Made by a program: the position numbers and the translations under genes. This document shows positions 53,343-62,861 of a stretch of 64,000 nucleotides of DNA, in pieces; positions within the stretch are counted from its first letter, which is position 1, and each line of letters opens with the position of its first letter. The notes below the pieces were generated by a model, which was not told the DNA's origin, did not search any database, and worked only from the letters and a program-made list of their open reading frames with translations. This DNA comes from Mucilaginibacter corticis (GTDB lineage: Bacteria; Bacteroidota; Bacteroidia; Sphingobacteriales; Sphingobacteriaceae). Location of the stretch: NCBI RefSeq assembly GCF_007558865.1, contig NZ_VLPK01000001.1:310001-374000 (forward strand). Reading direction: 5' to 3'.

Positions 53343-53372
53343 ATCAATGCCTGTGCCAATTTATATTTGGCA
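53343..53372 (-). promoter_or_regulatory. Palindrome and sigma-54-like site upstream of dnaK
   Basis: TGCCAA-N7-TTGGCA at 53354-53372 is a perfect inverted pair. On the minus strand it overlaps TGGCAC-N5-TTGAT (53358 to 53343), one base away from the sigma-54 -24/-12 pattern TGGCAC-N5-TTGCW. It may be a heat-shock regulatory site of dnaK. No CIRCE element is seen. Confidence 0.35.
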
Positions 53373-53518
53373 GTTTTTTTAGGCAGAATACCAAAACCTA
53401 AAAGCCGAAACGCAATTTCAGTCAGAAAGCTGTCTTATTGTGGTGACAGGTTGGCAGAAAACGCGAGGTAGAGACGCAATATTTTGCGCCTCACTCAACA
53501 TTTATCATATTTACATTA

Positions 53519-54070
53519 GTGGAAGAAAAATTCAAAAGTAAATATCGCATACCATCATCTCGGTTATCTAATTGGGATTATGGTTCGCAAGGCCTGTATT
53601 ATATTACTATTTGTACCAAGGACCGTATAAAATACTTTGGAGATATTTGTAAAAATGGTTTGGAGACGCAAAATATTGCTTCTATACGATTATCTGATAT
53701 TGGTGAAAAAGCGAATAAAAACTGGCTAGAAATCCCCAATCATTTTGCATTTATTGAATTGGATGAATTTGTAATTATGCCAAATCATATCCATGGTATC
53801 CTGTTCATTAACAAACCTGAAAAAGAATTATGGGAAATAAATAAGTTTGGAATACAAAGTCAGAATTTGGCGTCTGTTATTCGTGGATTTAAAGCATCAG
53901 TAAAAACTTTTGCCACAAAAAACAATTTGGAATTTAGTTGGCAGCCTCGTTATCACGACCGTGTTATCAGAAATGAGCAAGAATATTTAAATATTCGCGA
54001 ATACATATTTAACAATCCCGGGCAATGGCTGCTAAAAGGAGACATTGATGATCATTTATATGACCTGTAA
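53519..54070 (+). CDS. REP-associated tyrosine transposase (RAYT, TnpA-REP/Y1 HUH family)
   Basis: 183 aa single-strand DNA nuclease of the IS200-like HUH superfamily. HUH motif His90-Ile-His92 in IMPNHIHGIL; YYITICTKDR near 27-36 is the conserved first strand. The catalytic tyrosine is probably in NEQEYLNIREYIFNNPGQW (about 152-170). The start is GTG at 53519. The coding sequence contains a near-complete copy of the flanking palindrome at 53663-53683, translated as ETQNIAS. Such enzymes cut and move REP palindromes and are often kept as single copies. Confidence 0.88.
   Translation: MEEKFKSKYRIPSSRLSNWDYGSQGLYYITICTKDRIKYFGDICKNGLETQNIASIRLSDIGEKANKNWLEIPNHFAFIELDEFVIMPNHIHGILFINKPEKELWEINKFGIQSQNLASVIRGFKASVKTFATKNNLEFSWQPRYHDRVIRNEQEYLNIREYIFNNPGQWLLKGDIDDHLYDL
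53663..53683 (+). repeat. REP palindrome copy inside the RAYT reading frame
   Basis: GAGACGCAAAATATTGCTTC matches the 54106-54127 palindrome in 19 of the first 20 positions (T for G in the right half). It is in frame within the transposase and lies in a loop region of variable sequence. Confidence 0.7.
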
Positions 54071-54146
54071 GGATATAATATTTGCGTTTTAATAATATTT
54101 GCATGGAGACGCAAAATATTGCGTCTCTACATTTTGTATATTAACA

Positions 54147-54181
54147 AAAAACGCCCCACTCAAACCGAGCAGGGCGTTTTT
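54147..54181. terminator. Bidirectional terminator downstream of rplQ
   Basis: AAAAACGCCC (54147-54156) and GGGCGTTTTT (54172-54181) form a 10-bp stem with a 15-nt loop. It ends the ribosomal alpha operon from the right and the RAYT gene from the left. Confidence 0.82.
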
Positions 54182-54191
54182 AATATTGTAG

Positions 54192-54211
54192 CGACGCAAT
54201 ACTTTGCGTCG
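54192..54211. repeat. REP-type palindrome 6 nt after the rplQ stop
   Basis: CGACGCAATACTTTGCGTCG: 8-bp arms with a central TACT. Same family as the RAYT-flanking palindromes. It lies between the rplQ stop and the terminator. Confidence 0.7.
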
Positions 54212-54217
54212 TAGAGA

Positions 54218-54841
54218 TTACTCTCCTTTTTCTGCGTTTTCTTCGTCGGCAGCTGGCGCCTCAGGAGCTTCTTCAGCAGCAGGTACTTCGGTTGTAGCTT
54301 CAGCAACCGGTGCTTCTGCGATTGCAACTTCTTCAACCGGTGCTTCTGCAACAGCAACTTCGTCTGCTGGAGTTACCGCAGCGGTGGCAGCAGGTGCCGC
54401 AACTTCAGTTTTGCCTTTACCAGAACCACCACGACGACGTGTTGATTTCTTAGCAGTTTGTGCAGTATCAGCGCCGTAAGTAGTGTTATAATCAACTAAC
54501 TCGATGATAGCCATTTCAGCGTTATCGCCTAAACGGTTCTCTAACTTAACGATACGGGTATAACCACCCGGACGGCTTGCAATTTTCTCAGCAATTTCGC
54601 GGAACAGGATAGTTACCGCTTCTTTGTCTTGCAGGTAGCTAAATACAGTACGACGTGAGTGTGTAGTGTCATCTTTACCTTTAGTAAGGATAGGCTCTAC
54701 GTAAACGCGTAGTGCTTTTGCTTTTGCTAAAGTTGTAGTGATACGCTTGTGTAAGATAAGCGATGTTGCCATGTTACCCATCATCGCTTTGCGGTGACTT
54801 GTGGTACGGCCTAAGTGGTTGTGTTTTTTACCGTGTCTCAT
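54218..54841 (-). CDS. rplQ: 50S ribosomal protein L17 with Ala/Glu/Pro-rich C-terminal extension
   Basis: The L17 core occupies about residues 1-128: [20 protein letters not shown] at the start, [18 protein letters not shown], then [21 protein letters not shown] low-complexity tail of about 75 residues follows, with repeated [17 protein letters not shown] and EEAPEAPAA units. The bacterial core alone is about 127 aa, so this 207-aa form carries a large acidic tail, as in several Bacteroidota L17 proteins. Last gene of the operon. Confidence 0.96.
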   Translation of the reverse strand: MRHGKKHNHLGRTTSHRKAMMGNMATSLILHKRITTTLAKAKALRVYVEPILTKGKDDTTHSRRTVFSYLQDKEAVTILFREIAEKIASRPGGYTRIVKLENRLGDNAEMAIIELVDYNTTYGADTAQTAKKSTRRRGGSGKGKTEVAAPAATAAVTPADEVAVAEAPVEEVAIAEAPVAEATTEVPAAEEAPEAPAADEENAEKGE

Positions 54842-54912
54842 TGTTTTGTTTGTTGTGGCACGTGCATACCGTTGGGCGGCTTTTCAGTCAAGCCCGCGGA
54901 ATTACGCGTTAT

Positions 54913-55033
54913 TAGTGATTAGTTAATTAGAGGTTAGAGATTAGTCACTATCCTTTCTCAAACCTATTTCTTTATAAAATGAAAAGAGGTTAGCGATTAG
55001 TCCTAATAACTAATCTCTAACCTCTAATCACTA
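54913..55033. repeat. Inverted repeat of TAGTGATTAG / AGAGGTTAGAGATTAGT words
   Basis: The left arm 54913-54946 and the right arm 55009-55033 are inverted copies built from AGTGATTAG and AGAGGTTAGAGATTAG. The right arm ends at the base before the rpoA stop codon. A related patch is at 57288-57323 next to the rpsM stop. Confidence 0.65.
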
Positions 55034-56026
55034 TTATTCTTCGTCTAATTTAAATTTTGACAAGTTCATGCCAAAAGATAAACCTTTTGATTTAACCAGG
55101 TCCTGAATTTCAGTCAATGATTTTTTACCAAAGTTTCTGAATTTCAGCATGTCTGCTACGTCATATGATACCAGGTCAGCCAAGCTGCGGATATCAGCTG
55201 CTTTTAAGCAGTTTAATGCACGTACTGAAAGGTCAAGATCAACCAATTCGGTTTTAAGGATCTTACGCATGTGTAAAATTTCCTCGTCAACTTCTTTAGT
55301 TTCTTCTTTAGCCTGTGCTTCTAACATCATGTTTTCGTCGCTGAACAACATAAAGTGCTGGATCAGGATCTTAGCAGCTTCTTTCAGCGCGTCTTCAGGA
55401 TGGATAGAACCATCGGTAGCAATATCCAATACCAATTTCTCGTAATCGGTTTTTTGCTCTACACGATAGTTTTCAATAGTGTATTTTACGTTTTTGATAG
55501 GTGTGTAAATAGAGTCGATAGCTATTACACCAACATTCGCGTCCGGATTTTTATTTTCTTCGCTTGCAACGTAACCACGGCCTTTGTTGATCGTGAATTC
55601 GATTTCAAGCGTTACTGATGAATCCATGTTGCAGATAACCAAATCAGGATTTAAAACTGTAAAGTTATTTGAGAACTTGGTTATATCACCAGCATTAAAA
55701 GTATCCTGACCATTAATGATCACGAAAACTTTTTCACTGTCGCCAGACTCACCTGTCTTTTTAAACCTAACTTGTTTTAAGTTTAATATGATCTCGGTTA
55801 CGTCTTCAACAACCCCTTTTATAGTTGAAAACTCATGCGTTACACCTGAAAAACGTACAGAAGTAATTGCATAACCTTCAAGCGATGAAAGTAATATACG
55901 ACGTAGTGCATTACCAATGGTTACACCAAAGCCTGGTTCTAACGGACGAAATTCAAACGTACCCTCAAAATCAGTAGACTTTTGCATGATAACCTTGTCT
56001 GGTTTCTGAAATGCTAATATTGCCAT
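55034..56026 (-). CDS. rpoA: DNA-directed RNA polymerase alpha subunit
   Basis: 330 aa. The N-terminal assembly domain starts [20 protein letters not shown] and includes [20 protein letters not shown]. The C-terminal DNA-contacting domain (about 255-330) contains [20 protein letters not shown] and the helix [17 protein letters not shown]. Standard length. Between rpsD and rplQ as in most alpha operons. Confidence 0.98.
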   Translation of the reverse strand: MAILAFQKPDKVIMQKSTDFEGTFEFRPLEPGFGVTIGNALRRILLSSLEGYAITSVRFSGVTHEFSTIKGVVEDVTEIILNLKQVRFKKTGESGDSEKVFVIINGQDTFNAGDITKFSNNFTVLNPDLVICNMDSSVTLEIEFTINKGRGYVASEENKNPDANVGVIAIDSIYTPIKNVKYTIENYRVEQKTDYEKLVLDIATDGSIHPEDALKEAAKILIQHFMLFSDENMMLEAQAKEETKEVDEEILHMRKILKTELVDLDLSVRALNCLKAADIRSLADLVSYDVADMLKFRNFGKKSLTEIQDLVKSKGLSFGMNLSKFKLDEE

Positions 56027-56121
56027 TTATATCCTTTGTTTATTGTTTACTTAATTGGATTGATTTAAACCACAAAATGATTGACATAATATGCCAACCA
56101 TTTTGTGTCTTAGTATCGTTA

Positions 56122-56730
56122 TTATTTTGAGTATAACTCGACGATCAGATTTTCCTTTATGTTTTCAGGAATCTCGTCACGGTTTGGATAGTTAAGGAAT
56201 TTACCTGTTAAGGTATTAGCGTCCCATTCTAACCAGCTATATTTATTTACTTTGCGGCCTGCTACAGAGTTTGCAATAGCCTCTAAAGTTTTTGATTTCT
56301 CACGTACTGCAATAACGTCGCCGGCTTTAACCTGGTAAGAAGCAATATTTACTACTTCGCCGTTTACAGTGATATGTTTGTGGCCAACTAATTGACGGGC
56401 ACCTGAACGTGTAGGGGCGATACCTAAACGGTATACCGCGTTGTCTAAACGTGCCTCTAAAAATTTCAATAAGTTCTCGCCGGTGATGCCTTCTTTAGCA
56501 GAAGCACGGTGAAACAAGTTCTCGAACTGACGCTCTAACACACCGTAAGTGTATTTAACTTTTTGTTTCTCCATTAACTGTACCGCGTACTCAGATTGCT
56601 TTCCTCTTCTTTTAGAAGCGCCGTGCATACCTGGAGCGTAGTTTTTTCTTTCTAACGCTTTATCCGGACCGAAGATCGGCTCGCGGAACCTACGCGCAAT
56701 TTTTGATTTTGGGCCTGTATATCTTGCCAT
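56122..56730 (-). CDS. rpsD: 30S ribosomal protein S4
   Basis: 202 aa primary 16S rRNA-binding protein. The start [20 protein letters not shown] and the S4 RNA-binding domain ([20 protein letters not shown] and [17 protein letters not shown], about 90-123) are present. The N-terminal zinc cysteines of some S4 proteins are missing (C-minus form). Confidence 0.97.
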   Translation of the reverse strand: MARYTGPKSKIARRFREPIFGPDKALERKNYAPGMHGASKRRGKQSEYAVQLMEKQKVKYTYGVLERQFENLFHRASAKEGITGENLLKFLEARLDNAVYRLGIAPTRSGARQLVGHKHITVNGEVVNIASYQVKAGDVIAVREKSKTLEAIANSVAGRKVNKYSWLEWDANTLTGKFLNYPNRDEIPENIKENLIVELYSK

Positions 56731-56796
56731 TGTTTGTGTGTTTTAAAGTATCATGCAGCCTGTAGCTGCTGAATCTTAGCTTTAAAAATCTGTTAA

Positions 56797-57186
56797 TTAA
56801 ACTCTTCTTCTTTTTGAAGGACGACATCCGTTGTGCGGAAGCGGTGTGATATCTTTTATGGTAGTTACCTCAATACCGGTAGTTTGCAAAGTACGGATAG
56901 CCGACTCACGACCAGAACCCGGGCCTTTTACAAACACCTCAACTTTACGCAAGCCTAAATCATAAGCAGCTTTACCGCAATCGGCAGCAGCCTGACCGGC
57001 AGCATAAGGAGTGTTCTTTTTAGAACCTTTAAAACCCATTTTACCTGCAGACGACCATGATACAGCTTGTCCGCTTTTATTGGTAAGGGTGATAATGATA
57101 TTGTTAAAAGTTGCGTTGATGTGTGCTTCGCCTACAGCGTCAACAACTACAATACGCTTTTTGGTAACTTTTTTGCTCTTAGCCAT
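56797..57186 (-). CDS. rpsK: 30S ribosomal protein S11
   Basis: 129 aa. [20 protein letters not shown] near 19-38, [15 protein letters not shown] near 88-102, and the end [13 protein letters not shown] are fully conserved S11 motifs. S11 forms the platform of the small subunit near the mRNA exit. Confidence 0.97.
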   Translation of the reverse strand: MAKSKKVTKKRIVVVDAVGEAHINATFNNIIITLTNKSGQAVSWSSAGKMGFKGSKKNTPYAAGQAAADCGKAAYDLGLRKVEVFVKGPGSGRESAIRTLQTTGIEVTTIKDITPLPHNGCRPSKRRRV

Positions 57187-57287
57187 TTTTTCTTTTAATT
57201 ATTGATTTAATGGATTACTGAATTATTGAATAGTTCGGACCCACTAATCGATTTAATTTTTTATTCCTAATGATTTTTAATTGAAGG

Positions 57288-57323
57288 TTTAACTAACCTC
57301 TAATCTCCAATCACTAATCACTA
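57288..57323. repeat. CTAATCACTA-type repeat patch next to the rpsM stop
   Basis: AACTAACCTCTAATCTCCAA followed by CACTAATCACTACTA. Same words as the rpoA-adjacent repeat at 54913-55033, also ending directly beside a stop codon. Confidence 0.55.
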
Positions 57324-57701
57324 CTATTTAGTAGCTTTTTTCTTGTTAGCTACTGTCTTACGTTTTCCTTTACGGGTACGAGAGTTGTTTTTAGTACGCT
57401 GACCACGTAACGGCAAACCTTTACGGTGACGTGTACCACGGTAGCAACCAATATCCATTAAACGCTTAATGTTCAATTGAACTTCAGAACGTAAAGCGCC
57501 TTCAACTTTAACTTCGTCATTGATGATACCACGGATAGAAGCCAGTTGATCATCATTCCAGTCTTGTACTTTAGTGCTAAAGTCAATACCAGCCTTAGTT
57601 AAGATCTCTTGTGCTTTTGAGCGACCTATTCCGTAAATGTAGGTAAGACCTATCTCACCTCTTTTGTTTTTTGGTAAATCAATACCTGATATCCTTGCCA
57701 T
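57324..57701 (-). CDS. rpsM: 30S ribosomal protein S13
   Basis: 125 aa. [20 protein letters not shown], the helix-turn [17 protein letters not shown], and the tail [20 protein letters not shown] are S13 signatures. It sits in the subunit head and contacts L5, encoded at the other end of the operon. Confidence 0.97.
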   Translation of the reverse strand: MARISGIDLPKNKRGEIGLTYIYGIGRSKAQEILTKAGIDFSTKVQDWNDDQLASIRGIINDEVKVEGALRSEVQLNIKRLMDIGCYRGTRHRKGLPLRGQRTKNNSRTRKGKRKTVANKKKATK

Positions 57702-57770
57702 ATTTGTTTTGTTTTTTAAGTAAGACCGAACGGCGGGCCACCGTTGTACGGATCTTTACAATTTTTCTAA

Positions 57771-57887
57771 TTATCCCTGACGCTGTTTAAACTTAGGATT
57801 CTTTTTGTTGATCACATAAAGTTTCCCGTTGCGGCGGATGATCTTGCAATCAACACTGCGTTTTTTAATGGATGCTCTAACTTTCAT
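57771..57887 (-). CDS. rpmJ: 50S ribosomal protein L36
   Basis: 38 aa: [20 protein letters not shown] through to NPKFKQRQG. Only one of the zinc ligands of the classical form is present (Cys14). Positions of the other two Cys are Ser11 and Asn27, and the His is replaced by Phe, so this is a zinc-free (C-minus) L36, usual in Bacteroidota. It lies between rpsM and infA as in many operons. Confidence 0.95.
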   Translation of the reverse strand: MKVRASIKKRSVDCKIIRRNGKLYVINKKNPKFKQRQG

Positions 57888-57895
57888 CTCGTTTA

Positions 57896-58114
57896 TTATT
57901 TATATCTGTATGTTATTCTACCCTTTGTTAAATCATAAGGGCTCATTTCCAGTTTCACTCTGTCACCAGGTAATATCTTGATATAATGCATCCGCATTTT
58001 ACCTGATATGTGCGCTATAATCTCGTGACCATTTTCCAACTCAACCCTGAACATTGCGTTTGATAACGCTTCCCGAATTGTGCCGTCTTGTTCAATCGAA
58101 GATTGTTTTGCCAT
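57896..58114 (-). CDS. infA: Translation initiation factor IF-1
   Basis: 72 aa S1-like OB-fold protein: [20 protein letters not shown], then [20 protein letters not shown] and the end [11 protein letters not shown]. Binds the 30S A site during initiation. Located between map and rpmJ. Confidence 0.97.
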   Translation of the reverse strand: MAKQSSIEQDGTIREALSNAMFRVELENGHEIIAHISGKMRMHYIKILPGDRVKLEMSPYDLTKGRITYRYK

Positions 58115-58181
58115 ATTTTACTGATTATTACTTGATTATCCGCCCCTAATTGGGGACGCAAAATTAATAAAATATTTTTAA

Positions 58182-58970
58182 TTAATTTATTTTTTCTTTT
58201 AAAACATTATCAACGTACGAAAAAGAAGAAAGGATATCTGCTTTACCCTTTTTTACAGCTACCGTATGCTCATAATGAGCAGATGGTTTATGATCAATTG
58301 TTGATACCGTCCAGCCATCGTCCCAAAACTTAACTCCCGCGCGTCCTGCATTGATCATCGGCTCAATGGCAATCACCATTCCTTCCTCTAATTTTATTCC
58401 TGATCCGCGTTTACCGTAGTTTGGCACTTCGGGCTTTTCATGCAGCTTTAAACCAACACCGTGGCCTACCAGTTCTTTCACTACGCCAAAACCATGCTTT
58501 TCGGCATGCTCCTGCACCGCGTAGCCAATATCGCCGATGCGGTTACCAACTACTGCTTTCTCAATACCCAGATCAAGGCACTCGCGCGTTACACGCATTA
58601 ATGTTTTAACTTGGTCGCTTACCTCGCCAATGGCAAAAGTAAAAGCCGAGTCGCCGTAGTATTTATTCAGTATTGCGCCGCAATCAACAGATACCAGATC
58701 GCCTTCTTTCAAAACATAGCTTCCCGGAAAACCGTGAACCACCTGGTCGTTTAAAGAAATACAAAGCGAGTAAGGGAAACCTCCGTAGTTTAAAAAGGCG
58801 GGAATCCCGCCGTTATCACGTATAAAAGTTTCTGCAAGTTTGTCTAATTCTATAGTCTTTACTCCCGGTGCGATAATTTTGGCTATCTCTCCATGTGTTT
58901 TTGCCACAAGTAATGAACTTTCTCTAATCAGCTCTATCTCTTCGGCAGACTTATAATGAATTTTTGACAT
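58182..58970 (-). CDS. map: Methionine aminopeptidase, type I
   Basis: 262 aa di-metal enzyme that removes initiator methionine. Conserved metal-binding motifs: NDQVVHGFPG, VSVDCGAILNKYYGDSAFTF (two Asp ligands), GVVKELVGHGVGLKLHEKPE (His ligand) and MVIAIEPMINAG (Glu ligand). No N-terminal zinc-finger extension. 6 nt downstream of secY. Confidence 0.97.
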   Translation of the reverse strand: MSKIHYKSAEEIELIRESSLLVAKTHGEIAKIIAPGVKTIELDKLAETFIRDNGGIPAFLNYGGFPYSLCISLNDQVVHGFPGSYVLKEGDLVSVDCGAILNKYYGDSAFTFAIGEVSDQVKTLMRVTRECLDLGIEKAVVGNRIGDIGYAVQEHAEKHGFGVVKELVGHGVGLKLHEKPEVPNYGKRGSGIKLEEGMVIAIEPMINAGRAGVKFWDDGWTVSTIDHKPSAHYEHTVAVKKGKADILSSFSYVDNVLKEKIN

Positions 58971-58976
58971 TCCTTA

Positions 58977-60317
58977 TTAAATTGCTGTCGGCGTTGTTCC
59001 GGCGGCAGCAGGTATTGATGTACGGCCAGTAATTCTGCCTGTTTTCATTAGGCCATCATAATGACGCATTAACAAGTGGCTTTCTATCTGCTGTAAAGTA
59101 TCTAAAACAACACCCACAAGGATAATCAATGATGTACCACCAAAAAACCTTGCAAATAATGTATTAACACCTACCAAACTCACCAGTGCCGGTATAATAG
59201 CTATGATAGCTAAGAATATTGAACCAGGTAAAGTGATCTTTGATATTACATCATCAATATAGCTGGTAGTAGCGTCGCCCGGTTTAACACCCGGAATGAA
59301 ACCGCTGTTGCGTTTCATATCCTCGGCCATTTGTTTAGCGTTAACAGTAATAGCTGTATAGAAGTATGTAAATACAATGATCAATAAAGCAAACAACAGG
59401 TTATGCAACCATGAGTTAGGGTTAGCCAGCATGATCAAAATACCGTTTGAGCTTGCATTAGGGAAAAACGATTGCAAGGTTGCCGGTATAAACATCAATG
59501 CCTGGGCAAAAATGATAGGCATTACACCCGCAGCATTTACCTTTAAAGGGATGTACTGGCGTACGCCACCGTATTGTTTGTTACCTACTATACGTTTAGC
59601 ATATTGTACCGCTATCTTTCGTGTACCCTGCACAATCAATATGGTAAACATAACCACACCTATCAAAGCAACAAGCTCAACAATAAATGTAATTAAACCA
59701 CCACTACCTGTTGTACGGTTTTGAAACTCTGCCACAAATGCACCCGGTAACTGGGCAATAATACCTACCATGATGATCAGTGATATACCGTTACCGATAC
59801 CTTTGTCTGTGATCTTCTCGCCCAACCACATTACAAATAATGTACCTGCTGTTAATACAAAGGTGTTCATTATTGTAAACAACGGGTTAGCCAGCAACAT
59901 CTCATCAGGGGTTACCTGCGATTTAAGGTAAGCGGCAGCCTGTACAACTGTGATCAGGATTGTAAGATAGCGTGTCCACTGGTTAATTTTGTTACGACCG
60001 CTTTCACCCTCTTTTTGCATTTTAGCAAAATAAGGCACAGCTATACCCAACAACTGCATCACGATAGATGCAGAGATATAAGGCATAACACCTAATGCAA
60101 AAATAGAGACCCGTGAAAACGAACCTCCTGCAAACATATTCAGTAATCCTAACAATCCTTCTGCCTTGCCTTTTGATGCGATAGCATCACTAACTCCCGG
60201 CAAACGGATGAAAGAACCTACACGATATATTAAAAGAAATAAGAGTGTGTTGGTTATACGCACTCTTAAATCCTCGATTTTCCAAATATTGGATAATGTG
60301 GTGAAAAACTTCTTCAT
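58977..60317 (-). CDS. secY: Preprotein translocase subunit SecY
   Basis: 446 aa channel protein of the Sec translocon with ten membrane segments. Motifs include RLPGVSDAIASKG, GLLNMFAGGSFSRVSIFALG, and PGVKPGDATTSYIDDVISKI in the large cytoplasmic loop. Between rplO and map as in most spc operons. Confidence 0.98.
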   Translation of the reverse strand: MKKFFTTLSNIWKIEDLRVRITNTLLFLLIYRVGSFIRLPGVSDAIASKGKAEGLLGLLNMFAGGSFSRVSIFALGVMPYISASIVMQLLGIAVPYFAKMQKEGESGRNKINQWTRYLTILITVVQAAAYLKSQVTPDEMLLANPLFTIMNTFVLTAGTLFVMWLGEKITDKGIGNGISLIIMVGIIAQLPGAFVAEFQNRTTGSGGLITFIVELVALIGVVMFTILIVQGTRKIAVQYAKRIVGNKQYGGVRQYIPLKVNAAGVMPIIFAQALMFIPATLQSFFPNASSNGILIMLANPNSWLHNLLFALLIIVFTYFYTAITVNAKQMAEDMKRNSGFIPGVKPGDATTSYIDDVISKITLPGSIFLAIIAIIPALVSLVGVNTLFARFFGGTSLIILVGVVLDTLQQIESHLLMRHYDGLMKTGRITGRTSIPAAAGTTPTAI

Positions 60318-60324
60318 TTATATA

Positions 60325-60771
60325 TTATAGCTTAACTATAGTACCACCGGCTGCTTCAATAGCTTTTTGCGCAGTAGCTGTAAATGCATGTGCTGTAACT
60401 TCCAATTTGGCTTTCAGTTCGCCACGGCCTAATATTTTTACCAGGTCGTTTTTTGACGCTAAACCATGTTGAATTAATGTTGCAAAGTCAATTGTCGTAA
60501 GTGCATGCTTTTCGGTTAGCTCTTGCAATACGTCAAGGTTAACACCGGCATACTCCACACGGTTAGGGTTTTTAAATCCAACCTTAGGCACACGGCGTTG
60601 CAAAGGCATTTGGCCACCTTCAAAGCCTATTTTACGGCTTGTACCAGAACGTGAGCCGGCACCTTTATGACCGCGTGTTGATGTACCACCTCGGCCAGAA
60701 CCTGTACCACGACCAATTCTTTTTCTATTTTTTGTTGAACCTTCTGCAGGTTTTAAATTACTTAAATTCAT
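60325..60771 (-). CDS. rplO: 50S ribosomal protein L15
   Basis: 148 aa. Basic Gly/Arg-rich N-terminus ([20 protein letters not shown], residues 19-38), [20 protein letters not shown], and a C-terminal globular domain. Typical L15 in its standard spc position. Confidence 0.97.
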   Translation of the reverse strand: MNLSNLKPAEGSTKNRKRIGRGTGSGRGGTSTRGHKGAGSRSGTSRKIGFEGGQMPLQRRVPKVGFKNPNRVEYAGVNLDVLQELTEKHALTTIDFATLIQHGLASKNDLVKILGRGELKAKLEVTAHAFTATAQKAIEAAGGTIVKL

Positions 60772-60775
60772 GATA

Positions 60776-60955
60776 TTAGATATTTTCTACTGCTACCAGG
60801 TGGTTAACTTTTCTAACCATACCTATAATAGCCGCAGTGGCTTCAACTTCCACACTGTGGTTAATTTTCTTCAAGCCCAGTGCTTGCACTGTTCTTTTTT
60901 GGCGCTCGGTCCTATCGATCACGCTCTTAATCTGGGTAATTTTGATCTTCGCCAT
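60776..60955 (-). CDS. rpmD: 50S ribosomal protein L30
   Basis: 59 aa: [33 protein letters not shown] and [16 protein letters not shown] standard bacterial L30. It fits exactly between rpsE (5 nt) and rplO (4 nt). Confidence 0.96.
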   Translation of the reverse strand: MAKIKITQIKSVIDRTERQKRTVQALGLKKINHSVEVEATAAIIGMVRKVNHLVAVENI

Positions 60956-60960
60956 GATAA

Positions 60961-61479
60961 TTATCCGTTAAAAACTTTACCTAAACTAATTCCGCGTTGT
61001 TGAGCTACTGTATGCGCATCACGTAATTGTGATAATGCAGATACGGTTGCTTTAACCACGTTGTGCGGGTTTGATGATCCTTTTGATTTTGCAAGTACGT
61101 TATGTACACCTGCAGACTCTAATACCGCACGCATCGCACCACCGGCAATTACACCGGTACCGTTTGCAGCTGGTTTTAAGAATACAAAACCGCCCGAAAA
61201 TTTACCTATTTGCTCATGAGGTATAGTGTTGTTGATAATCGGAACTTTAACCAAGTTCTTTTTAGCATCATCAATACCTTTTGCAATAGCTTCTGTAACC
61301 TCTTTTGCTTTACCTAAGCCGTAACCTACAACACCGTTCTCATCGCCTACTACCACAATGGCAGAAAAACTGAATGTACGGCCACCTTTGGTTACTTTGG
61401 CTACACGCTGTATGCTTACCAAACGATCTTTTAATTCGATCTCGCTGGTTTTTACTCTTTTTATGTTGATTGTTGACAT
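60961..61479 (-). CDS. rpsE: 30S ribosomal protein S5
   Basis: 172 aa. N-terminal double-stranded RNA-binding domain ([20 protein letters not shown], about 14-33, then [15 protein letters not shown]) and the C-terminal domain with [20 protein letters not shown]. Needed for decoding accuracy. Confidence 0.97.
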   Translation of the reverse strand: MSTINIKRVKTSEIELKDRLVSIQRVAKVTKGGRTFSFSAIVVVGDENGVVGYGLGKAKEVTEAIAKGIDDAKKNLVKVPIINNTIPHEQIGKFSGGFVFLKPAANGTGVIAGGAMRAVLESAGVHNVLAKSKGSSNPHNVVKATVSALSQLRDAHTVAQQRGISLGKVFNG

Positions 61480-61491
61480 TTCTCTTTTCGA

Positions 61492-61848
61492 TTAAAAGTT
61501 TAACCCACCTTCACGTGCACCTTCGGCCAGTGATTTAACACGACCGTGATACAAGTATCCGTTCCTGTCAAAAACTACATCCTTAATACCTGCTGCAATA
61601 GCTTTCTCTGCAACCAGTTTGCCTACGGCTACTGATTGATCTGACTTGGTACCATCAGCAGTAAACTCTTTTGATAAAGATGATGCCGATACAATAGTTT
61701 TTCCTGTTACATCGTCAATGATCTGCGCATAAATACCTTTATTGCTTCTGTACACTGACAAACGAGGACGGGTTGAAGAACCTGAAAGGCGCTTCCTGAT
61801 CCCCATCTTAATTCTATCTCTTCTTGATAATTTTGCTCTAGCTGCCAT
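61492..61848 (-). CDS. rplR: 50S ribosomal protein L18
   Basis: 118 aa 5S rRNA-binding protein: [20 protein letters not shown] and the end [20 protein letters not shown]. Standard length and position. Confidence 0.97.
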   Translation of the reverse strand: MAARAKLSRRDRIKMGIRKRLSGSSTRPRLSVYRSNKGIYAQIIDDVTGKTIVSASSLSKEFTADGTKSDQSVAVGKLVAEKAIAAGIKDVVFDRNGYLYHGRVKSLAEGAREGGLNF

Positions 61849-61853
61849 GACGA

Positions 61854-62411
61854 TTATTTTTTAGATGCTGATTTACCTGCTTTTCTTCTCAATACTTCGC
61901 CAACAAACTTGATACCTTTACCTTTGTAAGGCTCTGGCGTACGTAACGAGCGTATTTTCGCTGCCACCTGGCCAATCAGTTGCTTATCGTTTGACTCTAA
62001 GATGATAGTTGGGTTTTTACCCTTATCAGCAGTAGTTGAAACTTTAATTTCTTTTGGTAATTCAAATACATAGTGGTGAGAGAAACCCAACACTAAATCT
62101 AATGTATTACCCTGGTTAGTTGCGCGGTAACCCACACCTACCAACTCTTGTTCTATTTTGTAACCTGTTGTTACGCCAACAACCATGTTGTTTAACAATG
62201 CGCGGTATAAACCGTGTAATGCTTTATGACGTTTTTGATCAGTTGGGCGTTGAACCAACAGTTCAGCACCTTCCTGTACAACTTTTATATCTTTATCCAC
62301 CGCTTGTTGCAGCTCGCCTTTAGGGCCTTTTACAGTAACTAAATTATCTTCAGATACAGTAATAGTAACGCCTGCCGGTACTGGTATTGGTGATTTTCCT
62401 ACTCTTGACAT
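61854..62411 (-). CDS. rplF: 50S ribosomal protein L6
   Basis: 185 aa with two related domains. [19 protein letters not shown] at the start and [20 protein letters not shown] near the end (about 157-176) are L6 signatures. Confidence 0.97.
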   Translation of the reverse strand: MSRVGKSPIPVPAGVTITVSEDNLVTVKGPKGELQQAVDKDIKVVQEGAELLVQRPTDQKRHKALHGLYRALLNNMVVGVTTGYKIEQELVGVGYRATNQGNTLDLVLGFSHHYVFELPKEIKVSTTADKGKNPTIILESNDKQLIGQVAAKIRSLRTPEPYKGKGIKFVGEVLRRKAGKSASKK

Positions 62412-62430
62412 TGCTTAATTCCTCCTCTGA

Positions 62431-62829
62431 TTAATAAACGTAGCATAAAACTTCGCCACCTACATTTTGCTGACGCGCTTCTTTATCGGTCATTACACCG
62501 TGAGAAGTTGACAGGATAGCGATACCTAAACCATTTAATACGCGTGGCATATTAGCTGTGCCTGCATATCTTCTGTAACCAGGTCTGCTGACACGGTCTA
62601 TTGAACGGATAGCAGAAATTTTAGTGATCGGGTGGTATTTTAAAGCAACTTTAATTGTGCCTTGCGGACCATTTTCCTCAAACTTGTAGTTTGCAATGTA
62701 ACCTTTGTCAAAAAGAACCTTAGTGATCTCTTTTTTCAAGTTAGATGCAGGAATCTCAACAACCCTGTGGTTGGCTTTAATAGCATTTCTTACACGGGTA
62801 AGATAATCTGCGATTGGATCTGTATTCAT
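62431..62829 (-). CDS. rpsH: 30S ribosomal protein S8
   Basis: 132 aa. DPIADYLTRVRNAIKANHRV near the start and NGLGIAILSTSHGVMTDKEA near the end are S8 motifs. S8 binds 16S rRNA helix 21 and, in other bacteria, its own operon mRNA near rplE; I did not see a clear binding site here. Confidence 0.97.
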   Translation of the reverse strand: MNTDPIADYLTRVRNAIKANHRVVEIPASNLKKEITKVLFDKGYIANYKFEENGPQGTIKVALKYHPITKISAIRSIDRVSRPGYRRYAGTANMPRVLNGLGIAILSTSHGVMTDKEARQQNVGGEVLCYVY

Positions 62830-62861
62830 TATTTATTTGTTGTGATGGTGGTTTCCTTCCC

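Larger units (their letters stand above)
53471..54127. mobile_element. RAYT-REP unit: transposase gene flanked by inverted REP palindromes
   Basis: Palindrome 53471-53492 (GAGACGCAATATTTTGCG onward) lies 27 nt before the transposase start. Palindrome 54106-54127 (GAGACGCAAAATATTGCG onward) lies 36 nt after its stop. The second is the reverse complement of the first except for one base. Related palindromes occur at 54192-54211 and 27691-27712. Confidence 0.75.

Noticed and set aside
54204..54479. Plus-strand frame rich in Ala/Ser/Thr opposite rplQ
   Set aside because: It is the complement of the repetitive L17 tail, with no independent support.
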